Below are positions 16,913 to 25,641 of a DNA stretch of 64,000 nt, piece after piece. The DNA lies in contig NZ_CP028136.1 of assembly GCF_003024155.1 (NCBI RefSeq), positions 3,224,001 to 3,288,000 of the forward strand, read 5' to 3'. How positions within the stretch are numbered: position 1 is the first letter of the stretch; every line of letters starts with the position of its first letter. Both the position numbers and the translations under genes were made by a program. Under the pieces are notes generated by a model, which was not told where the DNA came from, ran no database searches, and was given only the letters and a program-made list of their open reading frames with translations. This DNA is from Christiangramia fulva (GTDB lineage: Bacteria; Bacteroidota; Bacteroidia; Flavobacteriales; Flavobacteriaceae).

Positions 16913-18898
16913 TTAAGCCTTCAGGTTCTGCTCCTCCAGTCTTTCTTTAAATTCATTAATAATTCCGCCTTTAAGAAGAATATTCACCTGTCGTTCACTC
17001 ATGCTGTGAGTGGTTTCTATTTCAACATCTTCTCCTCCTTCTTTATGAATAGTCACTTTCACAGGATTATTTTCCCGCACATCATCTTTAAAGTTTTTCA
17101 GAATGATGATGTCTCCCTGCTCTATTTTGTCATAATCTTCTTTATTAGTAAACTCCAGTGGAAGAATACCGAAATTCACCAGATTTTGCCAGGCAATACG
17201 AGCGTATGAATTGCCAATTACGGCGACCTGACCGAGATATTTTGGAGCCAGTGCGGCATGTTCACGGCTGGAACCCTGCGCGTAATTATCGCGCGCCACC
17301 ACTACATGACCTCCATATTCGTCCCTGGCTTCCATTGCACGGTCATAAAAACTTTCATCGATCACCGAATAGGAAAATTTGCTAATTTCAGGTAAGTTAC
17401 TTCTAAAAGGCAGTACCTCTGCCCCTGCCTTTAGTATTTCATCAGTTGAAATATTATCACCCATTTTCAGCAAAACAGGAACTTTATATTCATCTTTAAT
17501 AGCTTTAATTTCAGGAAGTGTCGCGATATTCGGACCTTTTTTGAGTTTTATATCAGTCCCGTCTTCAGGTGGCGCAACAAGCATTTCGGTATTGATAATT
17601 TCAATTTCAGGATATTCAAATTTCGGATATTTCATTCCGTAAAGTTTTTCCAGGTCACGCGGATCGGTGATCTTACCTGTTAAGGCTGAAGCGGCTGCAG
17701 TTTCAGGACTACAGAGATAGACATTATCATCTTTTGTTCCTGAGCGATCTGGAAAATTTCGTGGCATGGTCCTTAAACTAATGGTATCTGAGGCCGGAGC
17801 TTCGCCCATACCTATACATCCCATACAACCAGACTGGTGGAAACGGGCGCCAGCTTTAATGAGATTGGCAAAAGCCCGATTTTCTATCATATTCTGGATC
17901 ATTTGCCTGGAAGTTGGATTGATATCAAAAGAAACATCATTATTCACCGCTTTATCTTCTACAATGGCCCCTGCGATCCAGAAATCCCTTAAACCGGGAT
18001 TGGCTGAAGAGCCTATCACTACCTGACTGATCTCCCTTCCTTCCACTTCGCGAACCGGCACCACATTTCCAGGGCTGGTTGGCTTCGCAATTAAAGGAAT
18101 AAGCTCATCAAGGATTATTTCATCTTGAAGATCATATTCGCAACCTTCATCGGCAATGAGTTCTGTCCAGTCTTCTTCACGTTTTTGAGCTTTCAGAAAT
18201 CTTTTTGTCTCTTCATCACTTGGAAAAACGGTGGTTGTCGCACCTAATTCAGCCCCCATATTGGCAATTACATGCCTATCCATCGCGCTGAGCTGCTTAA
18301 GGCCTTCGCCGTAATACTCGATCACCTTCCCTACTCCGCCTTTTACGTCATACCTTCTAAGCATTTCAAGAATGATATCTTTTGCGCTTACCCAATCGGG
18401 TAGTTTACCGGTAAGCTTTACCCCCATCACCTGTGGCATTTTTACATAATATGGCTGACCGGCGATCGCGGCTGCAACATCCAGGCCTCCAGTTCCAATT
18501 GCCAGCATTCCAAGGGAACCACCTGCAGGGGTATGACTATCTGAGCCTACCATTGTTTTTCCAGGTTTTCCAAATCTTTGCATATGCACAGGATGACTCA
18601 CACCATTCCCCGGCCTGCTGTACCAAATACCAAATCTTTGGGCGGCAGAATGAAGAAAAAGATGATCATCGGCATTTTTATAATCGGTTTGAAGCAAATT
18701 GTGATCTACATATTGTACTGCGACTTCTGTCTGGGCTTTTTTTAAACCCATCGCTTCTAATTCCAGCTGCACTAGAGTTCCTGTAGCATCCTGCAGTAGT
18801 GCCTGGTCTATTTTTATCCCTATCTCGTTTCCCGGTTCCATTTTACCTTCGAGGAGATGGCTTTTTATGAGTTTTTGGGTGACATTAAGTTTAGCCAT
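16913..18898 (-). CDS. Aconitate hydratase (Aquifex-type, ~660 aa)
   Basis: I start at MAKLNVTQ (complement of 18896-18898), giving 661 residues. The cluster ligands are visible in HQSGCMGCIGMG and an LCSPETAA segment provides the third Cys. The substrate-binding region includes GSDSHTPAGGSLGMLAIG near residue 115 and the C-terminal swivel domain has NYAQGSSREHAALAPKYLG. The size and spacing match the putative Aquifex-type aconitases (shorter than the ~890-residue AcnA). It converts citrate to isocitrate in the TCA cycle, with a [4Fe-4S] cluster. It ends at the shared terminator with hpf. Confidence 0.9.
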   Translation of the reverse strand: MAKLNVTQKLIKSHLLEGKMEPGNEIGIKIDQALLQDATGTLVQLELEAMGLKKAQTEVAVQYVDHNLLQTDYKNADDHLFLHSAAQRFGIWYSRPGNGVSHPVHMQRFGKPGKTMVGSDSHTPAGGSLGMLAIGTGGLDVAAAIAGQPYYVKMPQVMGVKLTGKLPDWVSAKDIILEMLRRYDVKGGVGKVIEYYGEGLKQLSAMDRHVIANMGAELGATTTVFPSDEETKRFLKAQKREEDWTELIADEGCEYDLQDEIILDELIPLIAKPTSPGNVVPVREVEGREISQVVIGSSANPGLRDFWIAGAIVEDKAVNNDVSFDINPTSRQMIQNMIENRAFANLIKAGARFHQSGCMGCIGMGEAPASDTISLRTMPRNFPDRSGTKDDNVYLCSPETAAASALTGKITDPRDLEKLYGMKYPKFEYPEIEIINTEMLVAPPEDGTDIKLKKGPNIATLPEIKAIKDEYKVPVLLKMGDNISTDEILKAGAEVLPFRSNLPEISKFSYSVIDESFYDRAMEARDEYGGHVVVARDNYAQGSSREHAALAPKYLGQVAVIGNSYARIAWQNLVNFGILPLEFTNKEDYDKIEQGDIIILKNFKDDVRENNPVKVTIHKEGGEDVEIETTHSMSERQVNILLKGGIINEFKERLEEQNLKA

Positions 18899-19044
18899 AA
18901 TTATGAAGATTTTATTTTTTAAGTTACTATGATTTGCAGAAAACCTCTTTGGCTTTAACAATATCTTAGCCTAAGAACTGAGATTTTTTCACCAAATTAA
19001 GCCTTGTTCAAAATTCAAATTTCTTTTAAACTTAAAAACAGAAC

Positions 19045-19593
19045 ATGGATCCAATAGTAAAAAGAGCCATTGTAGGAGGGCTGGTTTCAACTATAGTGAT
19101 GGGAACGGGAACTTTTATCCTTGGCCAGATCTCCGGCTATAAGGCCATGGAACTTCTTAAGAATTCCCTTTCGGGAATTAACATGTTGTGCAACACGGTG
19201 ATCCTGGGCTCGACTACCATACTTGCGCTAATGCTTACTTTATTAGGGCTGAGCCGGGGATCTGATTCTAACCTGCATAAAAAACATTATAAAAATGTGC
19301 TTACCATCGCCAAAGCCGATACCATCCTGATCATTGCGGCGGTGATCACTTTTTTAATGCTGAATTTACCTATTAGTCAATCTGAAGAAGTTAAAAGGTC
19401 CTGGTACCAGATCATTTACTATGTTAGCCTAGGAATGGCATCGATTCTTGGCGGCGGACTTATTGCGGTAGTAACCATGCTCTACGGAACCATTTCTAAT
19501 GTAATTCTTATTGTAGGTCTTGGAGTGACCGATCATCCGCTGGTTTCTACTGAAGATGCAAAAGAATCTGAAGAAAATTCTAAAAATCAATAA
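19045..19593 (+). CDS. Four-helix membrane protein of unknown function
   Basis: This 182-residue protein has about four hydrophobic segments: VGGLVSTIVMGTGTFILGQ, VILGSTTILALMLTLLGL, ADTILIIAAVITFLML and MASILGGGLIAVVTMLYG. A charged C-terminal tail (TEDAKESEENSKNQ) points to the cytoplasm. I do not recognise a characterised family. It reads divergently from aconitase with 146 bases between them and converges with the MBL-like gene. Confidence 0.65.
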   Translation: MDPIVKRAIVGGLVSTIVMGTGTFILGQISGYKAMELLKNSLSGINMLCNTVILGSTTILALMLTLLGLSRGSDSNLHKKHYKNVLTIAKADTILIIAAVITFLMLNLPISQSEEVKRSWYQIIYYVSLGMASILGGGLIAVVTMLYGTISNVILIVGLGVTDHPLVSTEDAKESEENSKNQ

Positions 19594-19686
19594 AAAAAGG
19601 CTGTTCTGAAGTATCCTGGTTTCTGACGGATGAACTGAATTCAAGGTTCATCAGGTTCAGAAAAGATCTTTCAAAACAGCCCTGAA
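19594..19686 (-). terminator. Compound hairpin terminator for the MBL-like gene
   Basis: GGCTGTT (19599-19605) pairs with AACAGCC (19675-19681) around a second inner hairpin (GATGAAC against GTTCATC, about 19630-19652). Read on the minus strand the outer stem is followed by a T run, so it fits a terminator of the gene at 19737-20453. On the plus strand no T run follows. Confidence 0.5.
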
Positions 19687-19736
19687 AAAAAATTACTCTT
19701 AAATATAATTAATAAATTCCATATTTTCAATTCAAA

Positions 19737-20453
19737 TCAGCTTTTACCCAGCGAATTCAAAATATCTATCTGGTGGCCTTCCTCAAGGTTAAAACCTGGT
19801 TTTCCTTTTCTTGGAAATAAATAGGTAAACGGAGTATCGAATGCCGCCCAGCTTTCAGCAAGGCCATAATCGTTGTTATCATTTTTCTTTTCGGGACGAT
19901 GAAATGTTCGCAGATCAGAATCATATTTTGATCCTACCGCATCATCTCCCGGAAACAACATTCCATCATTAATATCTGAATATACCACCACTGAAGCTCC
20001 TTCGCTGCCGGGAAGGTCAAAAATATTGATGCCAAAACCGGTAAGCACCGGATCTTTTGCCGTGATATCCTTAGTTTTGAAATTATCTTTAAAATTATTT
20101 CTTGGATGCGCATAAATTGCGGCTCCTCCGGCATCCTCAGAAATAGTTTTTAAATCGGCATAAGCCGTTTTTAAAATTCCGTCGCAGGTGATCAGTATTC
20201 CTTTTATATTATATCCTTCCTCCACAAGTCTTTTCACGGCATCTTTCGTAGCGTCTTCCACTACATCGATAAGCAGCATATCCCTTCGGTTCAAATGCCT
20301 GATGGCATATCCCTGATTAAAATAACCGTTTTCTTCTTCTCCTTTGATGATAAAAGTATCGGGAATAAGTTTAAGAAACTTACCTTTTTCTCCCTTTTGA
20401 ATAAATTCGGCCGTTTGGCTGTGAAGTACCTCCATTTTATCTACTGTCTTCAT
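19737..20453 (-). CDS. Degenerate metallo-beta-lactamase-fold-like protein
   Basis: This 238-residue protein resembles the MBL fold in order: an N-terminal strand pair (LKLIPDTFIIKGEE), a helix then MLLIDVVED, then VEEGYNIKGILITCDGILK (about 78-95), AIYAHPRN, a Ser/Gly-rich segment and DGMLFPGDD. In active MBL proteins the third block reads ILxTHxHxDH and the last reads FxGD. Here the His residues are replaced (TCDGIL), while FPGD is retained. So it is probably a non-catalytic or differently metallated paralogue. No substrate is inferred. The gene lies downstream of the PPTase of the type III PKS operon, with an 81-base gap, and is not clearly part of it. Confidence 0.5.
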   Translation of the reverse strand: MKTVDKMEVLHSQTAEFIQKGEKGKFLKLIPDTFIIKGEEENGYFNQGYAIRHLNRRDMLLIDVVEDATKDAVKRLVEEGYNIKGILITCDGILKTAYADLKTISEDAGGAAIYAHPRNNFKDNFKTKDITAKDPVLTGFGINIFDLPGSEGASVVVYSDINDGMLFPGDDAVGSKYDSDLRTFHRPEKKNDNNDYGLAESWAAFDTPFTYLFPRKGKPGFNLEEGHQIDILNSLGKS

Positions 20454-20534
20454 AAAAAAATAATTTTGATTGTTCTTTGAATATACAAAATGAAGCTGCG
20501 CCGGTCAAACGCTTTTTTATTTGTTTAACTGCTT

Positions 20535-21101
20535 TTAGGACTTAATTAACGGAAAAACCAGCGCCGCCAGATTCCCGTCGTGGCTAATGGAAACAGGTAG
20601 AGTTCCGGTTGAATCTTTCAGGTGAAAACTGGGAATTTTAAAAGTATTTTTTTCAACGGAAATCTCGATGCCAGGTAAGAATTTCCTGGAAATCAAAGAT
20701 GAAAATCTCGCTTTATAATCGCTGTTTTTCGAATAGAATTTCAGAAAAAACTGGATGTTATCTTCTGCGGAAGCAATGCTGTGAATATAAATTTTTGAAA
20801 ATTGAGTTTTTGAATGATAAATTTTTCCAAAGGCACGAACAATACCAGATTTCAGATCATCTGAAGGAAAACATTCAAATTTTACAGGGTTGAGTTTAGG
20901 AGGTGAATTTGTTTCCCTCTGGCGTGCCTTATAAGCAGCTTCCTTCATTGACCAGATCGTCCAAAAAGTTTTCTCAGGATAATCGCTTTCGTCTATAAAT
21001 TTTTCTTCTCCCGGGGTAAAAGCTTTCTTTCGAAATCGAGCATTTAATAATCTTGAATTTTTAGAGGCTGCTTTAAAATCAATAAGATCGTTCCCGATCA
21101 T
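20535..21101 (-). CDS. 4'-phosphopantetheinyl transferase
   Basis: This 188-residue protein has PPTase motifs. The first, IGNDLIDF, corresponds to the P1 region with the metal-binding Asp. The second, FWTIWSMKEAAYKARQ (about residues 46-61), is the WSxKEAxxK motif carrying the metal ligands. It transfers phosphopantetheine from CoA to a Ser on an acyl carrier protein. Its start overlaps the ACP stop by one base (TGATG), so it is almost certainly a dedicated enzyme for the ACP made just before it. It is the last gene of the eight-gene operon. At 188 residues it is short for the Sfp type and longer than typical AcpS. Confidence 0.85.
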   Translation of the reverse strand: MIGNDLIDFKAASKNSRLLNARFRKKAFTPGEEKFIDESDYPEKTFWTIWSMKEAAYKARQRETNSPPKLNPVKFECFPSDDLKSGIVRAFGKIYHSKTQFSKIYIHSIASAEDNIQFFLKFYSKNSDYKARFSSLISRKFLPGIEISVEKNTFKIPSFHLKDSTGTLPVSISHDGNLAALVFPLIKS

Positions 21102-21349
21102 CAGGCAAGTTTTTGTTGAATGATCTTTTTCGCATCGCCCACCGTTTGCATACCTTCCATAGAATCATTGTCTATTTCAATATCGAATTCATCTTCAACA
21201 TCAAGCACCACGTCAACAAGATTTGCAGAATTTATCTCCAGGTCCCCGATAAAACTAGTACTTTCCCTGAAATTTTCCAGACCTTCAGGTCTTTGTACGT
21301 AAGGCTGAACTATTTTTTTTAAACGGCTAATTATTTCTTTTTCACTCAT
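21101..21349 (-). CDS. Acyl carrier protein
   Basis: I start at MSEKEI (complement of 21347-21349), giving 82 residues. The phosphopantetheine attachment site is Ser41 in LEINSANLVDVVLDVEDEF, in which the usual Asp before Ser is Asn. Helix II follows as VDVVLDVEDEFDIEID, rich in the acidic residues that bind partner enzymes. It is a stand-alone type II ACP inside the type III PKS operon, flanked by a ketosynthase and a PPTase. It likely carries the growing fatty-acyl starter for the type III PKS. The DSL-to-NSA change is found in other secondary-metabolism ACPs. Confidence 0.85.
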   Translation of the reverse strand: MSEKEIISRLKKIVQPYVQRPEGLENFRESTSFIGDLEINSANLVDVVLDVEDEFDIEIDNDSMEGMQTVGDAKKIIQQKLA

Positions 21350-21359
21350 TTTTGAGGAT

Positions 21360-22634
21360 TTAAGCAATATACTTTTTAAAGATAACAACCGCATTTACAT
21401 CACCAAAACCAAAACTCGCTTTTGCTATAGTTTTAACCTCTGTTTGAAGAGTTTCACGCGGAATATTTTCTGAAGTAATTAATTTTACAATCTCCGGATG
21501 CAGATCTTCACAGTTAATATTCGGAAAAATAAAGTTGTCAGATAGCTGAAGAACAGAAGCGACACATTCTATACTTCCCGATGCACTAAGGCAATGGCCG
21601 GTCATTCCTTTGAGAGAATTGATCAGCGGAAAATCTTTTCCCTTTCTGCCTAAAGCATTTACCCAGTTCTTAATTTCAGTCACATCTCCTTTCGTTGCAG
21701 TCAAATGGCCGTTAATTCCGTCAATTTCATCCTTTTTAAGAGAGCAATTTTCAAGCGCCTTCACAATACATCGCTGCACGGCTTCATCATTGGCTGCGGT
21801 CATGCTGCCTCCTCCCCTTTGGCCGCCGCTATTTATTTCTCCGCCCAGGACTTCCGCATAGATCTTTGCGCCTCGCTTTTTAGCCGAATCCAGATCTTCA
21901 AGAAGCAAAGCGCCCGCTCCGCTTCCGGGAACAAATCCCGCTGCTGATTCACTCATTGGCCGCGAAGCTTTTTCAGGCGTGGAATTATAATTAGCAGGTA
22001 GAATTCGCATGGCATCAAATCCTCCCCATACATAAGGTCCATCATCAGCGCAACTTCCTACCAGCATTCTTTCTGCTTTTCCGCTGCTAATCCTGTCAAA
22101 TCCCATTAAAAGAGCTTCGGTACCCGTAGTACAGGCAGAAGAATTGGTAGTTACCTGATTGCCACATCCTAAAATTCCTCCTAAATAAGCGCTTATTCCG
22201 CTCGCCATGGTCTGTAAAACGCTGGTACTGCCAAGCCTGCGGGTTTTACCTTCATCTATAAGATGAATCGCCTCTCTGAATTTATCTACCCCAAGAATAC
22301 CAGTTCCAAAAATAATCCCTGAATTCCAGTCGGGTTTTTCCTTCTCTTCTATAAGCAATCCGGCATCTTTCCAGGCGTCTTTTCCGGCGATCACTCCATA
22401 AAAAATTCCGCTGCTGTTCAATCCGCGTAACTGCAAAGGGGAAAAATATTCCTGCAGCATTTTTTCAGAAATTTCGGGCTTACCTCCTATCTGGCATTTG
22501 AATTTCAGCTTTTCGAGTTCAGGAAAGAAACGGATTCCGCTTCGGCCTTCCCGAATCGCATTCCGAAAATCAGCCAAACCCACCGCATTGGGAGATGCAA
22601 CACCCATTCCCGTAATTACCACTCTTCGTTTCAT
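21360..22634 (-). CDS. Beta-ketoacyl-ACP synthase (FabF-like)
   Basis: I start at MKRRVV (complement of 22632-22634), giving 424 residues. The start overlaps the FabZ-like stop by four bases (ATGA). The catalytic triad is complete: Cys168 in TTNSSACTTG, His310 in INGHLTATKGD (aligned with NAHGTGT), and His347 in LKGMTGHCLSASG. It condenses malonyl-ACP with an acyl chain. Divergence from housekeeping FabF (GINGHLTAT instead of VNAHGTST) suggests a pathway-specific enzyme. It is followed by the ACP gene after a 10-base gap. It is likely the chain-elongating ketosynthase of the dedicated starter system. Confidence 0.9.
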   Translation of the reverse strand: MKRRVVITGMGVASPNAVGLADFRNAIREGRSGIRFFPELEKLKFKCQIGGKPEISEKMLQEYFSPLQLRGLNSSGIFYGVIAGKDAWKDAGLLIEEKEKPDWNSGIIFGTGILGVDKFREAIHLIDEGKTRRLGSTSVLQTMASGISAYLGGILGCGNQVTTNSSACTTGTEALLMGFDRISSGKAERMLVGSCADDGPYVWGGFDAMRILPANYNSTPEKASRPMSESAAGFVPGSGAGALLLEDLDSAKKRGAKIYAEVLGGEINSGGQRGGGSMTAANDEAVQRCIVKALENCSLKKDEIDGINGHLTATKGDVTEIKNWVNALGRKGKDFPLINSLKGMTGHCLSASGSIECVASVLQLSDNFIFPNINCEDLHPEIVKLITSENIPRETLQTEVKTIAKASFGFGDVNAVVIFKKYIA

Positions 22635-23077
22635 GAATTTTTTCTTAAGATCATTCCGGCGAGATTGCCCGTACAAACTTTTTCATCTTTTTCATTATAC
22701 ATCACTACTTCACAGCGTAATTTATTAAACCGAAAATATTTCTTTCGGGAAATCACTTTAACGGTCTCACCCGGATAAACGGGTTGAAGGTATTCAACTT
22801 CAGCAGAGGTCATGGCCAGTTTGGGCTTTTGCTTTAATTCACCCTCCTTATTCAGAAGAAAAATTCCCAGGCACACAAGACCTATCTGCGCCATGCATTC
22901 GGTAAGGATCACGCCCGGAGTAACAGGATAATCCTTAAAATGGCCTTTATAGAAATCGAGTTTTTCAGAAAAAGTATAGGTTCCGGAAACAGCATTTTCA
23001 TCGATATCGAGTAGCCTGTCCACGAAAAGAAAAGGCCTGGAATAGGGCAAGAATGATAGTATTTCTTCTTTATTCAC
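22631..23077 (-). CDS. FabA/FabZ-like 3-hydroxyacyl-ACP dehydratase
   Basis: This 148-residue hotdog-fold protein begins with a GTG codon (complement of 23075-23077). The catalytic His46 is in YKGHFKDYPVTPG and Glu60 is in VILTECMAQIG, the helix typical of FabZ. The N-terminus LPYSRPFLFVDR matches the FabZ LPHRxPFLxVDR pattern. It removes water from 3-hydroxyacyl-ACP. It begins 7 bases after the SDR stop and overlaps the ketosynthase start. It supplies one step of the acyl-chain reduction cycle inside the operon. Confidence 0.85.
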   Translation of the reverse strand: MNKEEILSFLPYSRPFLFVDRLLDIDENAVSGTYTFSEKLDFYKGHFKDYPVTPGVILTECMAQIGLVCLGIFLLNKEGELKQKPKLAMTSAEVEYLQPVYPGETVKVISRKKYFRFNKLRCEVVMYNEKDEKVCTGNLAGMILRKNS

Positions 23078-23084
23078 AGGCGAT

Positions 23085-23879
23085 TTACATTAGATGTTCA
23101 CCGCCGTTCACAGGAATAATAGAACCGGTGATCCAGCTCGCCTCGTCCTTGCTGAGAAGATATACCGCATTAGCGACATCGTTGGGCACAGTTAACCTTC
23201 TAAAAGGATTGTGTTTAAGCGCGTGTACCCTTAGGGTTTCGTTTCCGGGAATCATCTGGAAAGATCTGGTTACGGTGATACCTGCCTGTATGCAATTCGC
23301 TCTTATCCCATATGGTGCAAGCTCCAGGGCCATACTGCGAGTGATGGCCTCCAGTGTAACCTTTGCTGCAGAAACCGCGGCATAATTCTTCCAGGCTTTT
23401 TTGTTGCCGTCACTGGTAAAAGAAATTATTCGGGCATCCTTTGCGAAAAGATTTCTTTTAAATATTGCCTGTGCCCAATCGTAAAGGCTCAAGGCCATCG
23501 CATCTATGGTTAACTTGAAATCTATATTTTCAAGGTTTGGCTCATCGCCGGTCATAGGTTTTAAATTTCCTTTGGCAATACTGTGAAGCAGGGTTCTGAT
23601 TTTACCATTTTCACCCAGGATTTCAGTGATTTTATTAACCAGATCTTCCCTGTTTTCCTGCTGAACGGCATCAGAATTAAAACTTTCGAATTTTACCCCC
23701 GATTCCCTAATTTCGTCAAAAGCTTCTTCGATATCGGGAATTTCAGACCTTCTGTCGCGATGGATAATAATGATATTCATCCCGTGTTTTGCCAATTTTC
23801 GCGCGCTGGCATAACCCAGGCCGCTGCTGCCGCCAAGTATTAACGCCCAGTAATTCGTATCTTTAAATTCTGCTACCAT
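23085..23879 (-). CDS. Enoyl-ACP-reductase-type SDR
   Basis: This 264-residue SDR has a cofactor loop GGSSGLG at 16-22. Its active-site pair is Tyr166 and Lys173 in YAAVSAAK, a YX6K spacing. Classical SDR ketoreductases have YX3K, whereas YX6K is the mark of enoyl-ACP reductases of the FabI and FabL type. The following EAITRSMALELAPYGIRANCIQAGITVT also fits that group. So it most likely reduces the 2,3-double bond of enoyl-ACP. Its start overlaps the type III PKS stop by 7 bases. The operon has no other SDR that could act as a beta-ketoacyl reductase. Confidence 0.8.
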   Translation of the reverse strand: MVAEFKDTNYWALILGGSSGLGYASARKLAKHGMNIIIIHRDRRSEIPDIEEAFDEIRESGVKFESFNSDAVQQENREDLVNKITEILGENGKIRTLLHSIAKGNLKPMTGDEPNLENIDFKLTIDAMALSLYDWAQAIFKRNLFAKDARIISFTSDGNKKAWKNYAAVSAAKVTLEAITRSMALELAPYGIRANCIQAGITVTRSFQMIPGNETLRVHALKHNPFRRLTVPNDVANAVYLLSKDEASWITGSIIPVNGGEHLM

Positions 23880-24925
23880 TCCAGTAAAATTCTTTGAGCT
23901 GAAAATCCGGGACCAAAACTCAGCATCATCCCCTGCTCTCCTTTTTGAAGGTCTCGTTTGTAAAAACGTTCCAACACATAAAGTACAGTGGCGCTGCTCA
24001 TATTTCCGTATAGTTTTAACACTTCCCGGGTATCATCTATATTCTTCCCTAATTTACCAAAAAGTTCAGAAACCGTCTGCACGATCTTTTTTCCTCCTGG
24101 ATGAAAGATCAAATGATCTAATTTTTCTATGGAAGAACCATGTTTTTTGAGAAAAGGATGAATGATTTCTGGAAAATGTTGGGATATGGTTTCGGGAACG
24201 GCAGGATCGAGGATCATTTGCAAGCCTCCATTAGTAAGATCAAAACCCATCAAATGAGTAGCGTCATAAAAATGATACATCTCTTCGCCCAGAATTTTAG
24301 GTCCTTCAATATTTTCTTCTGAAGATAACAGCACACAGGCCGCGCCATCCCCAAATATTGCCGCGCTAACCATATTGGCCATACTGTAATCATCCAGCTG
24401 AAAAGTTGCCGTAGGACTTTCTACGGCGATTACAGCAGCTCTTTTTCCCGGATTGGATTTCAAAAAATTGTAGGCATAGATCATCCCTGAAATACCCGCG
24501 GCGCACCCCATTTCGGTCACCGGAAGCCGGGTAATATCCTGCTTTAGCTGAAGTTCGTTTATAAGGTATGCATCTAGTGAAGGGATCATGATACCCGTAC
24601 AGCTAACGGTTATAATAAAATCTAAAGAAGAAGCATTCCATCCGGCGCTCTTCAGGGATTTTTTTAATACCTCACGGCCAAGTTTCTTTACTTCGCGCAC
24701 GTAGATATTATTTTTTTCTTCAAAAGAAGTATTTGTAAAAACTTCTTCGGGATCCATTATGGAATAGCGCTTATCTACTCCGGCTCCTTCAAAGATCTTC
24801 AGTACTTTTCGCCGGAACCTGTCATCCTGACCTTCCAGCCAGCTTTCAGCCAGGGGAAGAATTTCATCAGTAGTTCTAGAATAAGGTGGTAGTTCTTTTT
24901 CAATTCCGGCAATTTTTACATTCAT
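23873..24925 (-). CDS. Type III polyketide synthase (chalcone/stilbene synthase family)
   Basis: I start at MNVKIAG (complement of 24923-24925), giving 350 residues; it overlaps the methyltransferase stop by 4 bases. The catalytic triad is Cys141 in TEMGCAAGISG, His275 in FHPGGKKI and Asn308 in LYGNMSSATVLYVLER. The C-terminal SFGPGFSAQ corresponds to the GFGPG loop of the family. FabH-type KAS III enzymes have HQAN instead, so this is a type III PKS. Such enzymes extend an acyl starter with malonyl-CoA and cyclise it to resorcinols, pyrones or related rings. Here an ACP-linked starter from the dedicated FabF/FabZ/ENR/ACP set is likely, as in Azotobacter alkylresorcinol synthases. Confidence 0.92.
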   Translation of the reverse strand: MNVKIAGIEKELPPYSRTTDEILPLAESWLEGQDDRFRRKVLKIFEGAGVDKRYSIMDPEEVFTNTSFEEKNNIYVREVKKLGREVLKKSLKSAGWNASSLDFIITVSCTGIMIPSLDAYLINELQLKQDITRLPVTEMGCAAGISGMIYAYNFLKSNPGKRAAVIAVESPTATFQLDDYSMANMVSAAIFGDGAACVLLSSEENIEGPKILGEEMYHFYDATHLMGFDLTNGGLQMILDPAVPETISQHFPEIIHPFLKKHGSSIEKLDHLIFHPGGKKIVQTVSELFGKLGKNIDDTREVLKLYGNMSSATVLYVLERFYKRDLQKGEQGMMLSFGPGFSAQRILLEW

Positions 24926-25641
24926 ATAATTCTTTTTTTCACAATCCACAGATACCTGAAGGCCCATTCCCAGCTAATAAAATGTTCAGCAGGCGGTAGA
25001 AATTTTTTATAGTTTTCGAGATCTTTTCTTTTAAAACCACGCAAAATCGAGGTTAAACCATCTTTTCGCGCAATTTCATTATTGATAAAAACACTGCAGA
25101 AAGCCTGAAAAGACCGGTAAGCAAAGCTACTGCGGTGAAGGTCATTGATCACCACACCAATTTTTGACTGATCGTAAAAATAGTTCATCAGTTCTATTAA
25201 TTGTTCATCTTTAAAATGATGCAGTGTAAGCGTACAAATAACCATATCGAATTCAAGATTTCTGAATTCAGGCTCAAAAACATCGATAGAAAGATACTTT
25301 ATTTCTGAAAAATGCGAAGATTGTTCGCGCGCAATTTCAACAGCATAAGGATTAGCATCGATCCCCGTAAGGGAAAAGCTATAATCATGCGTTCGCCCCC
25401 ATTTTGCGAGATGCCTAAGAAAAGCTCCATTACCGCAACCAACATCGGCAATGTTTATTTCCTTTTTATCAATACCGGACAGCAATTTTTTCAAACCTTT
25501 GATACTGATCCTGTCCCCTCCTAAAAGTTTGTTTACCCTGTTAAGATCCTGTAAAGTTTGGCGTAGTTCACTGCCTTTCAGCTCAAAATCATCCATGATC
25601 TCGGGCGCATCGGTACGCACAGCGGTATTGATCTCTTTCAT
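24922..25641 (-). CDS. Class I SAM-dependent methyltransferase
   Basis: This 239-residue protein has the SAM-binding motif I as IADVGCGNGAFLRHLAK (VGCGNG at about 67-72) and a later FDMVICTLTLHHFKDEQL, with the usual post-motif II His-Phe. It belongs to the UbiE-like small-molecule methyltransferases. Its start and stop overlap the neighbours by 4 bases each (ATGA), so the FAD oxidoreductase, this enzyme and the type III PKS are one translational unit. It probably methylates a hydroxyl or ring carbon of the type III PKS product, as SrsB does in the Streptomyces phenolic lipid operon. Confidence 0.85.
   Translation of the reverse strand: MKEINTAVRTDAPEIMDDFELKGSELRQTLQDLNRVNKLLGGDRISIKGLKKLLSGIDKKEINIADVGCGNGAFLRHLAKWGRTHDYSFSLTGIDANPYAVEIAREQSSHFSEIKYLSIDVFEPEFRNLEFDMVICTLTLHHFKDEQLIELMNYFYDQSKIGVVINDLHRSSFAYRSFQAFCSVFINNEIARKDGLTSILRGFKRKDLENYKKFLPPAEHFISWEWAFRYLWIVKKRII

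Noticed and set aside
23873..24925. Type III PKS considered as a FabH-type KAS III
   Set aside because: It lacks the HxAN active-site pattern of FabH and has FHPGGKK, GNMSSAT and SFGPG, the chalcone synthase pattern.
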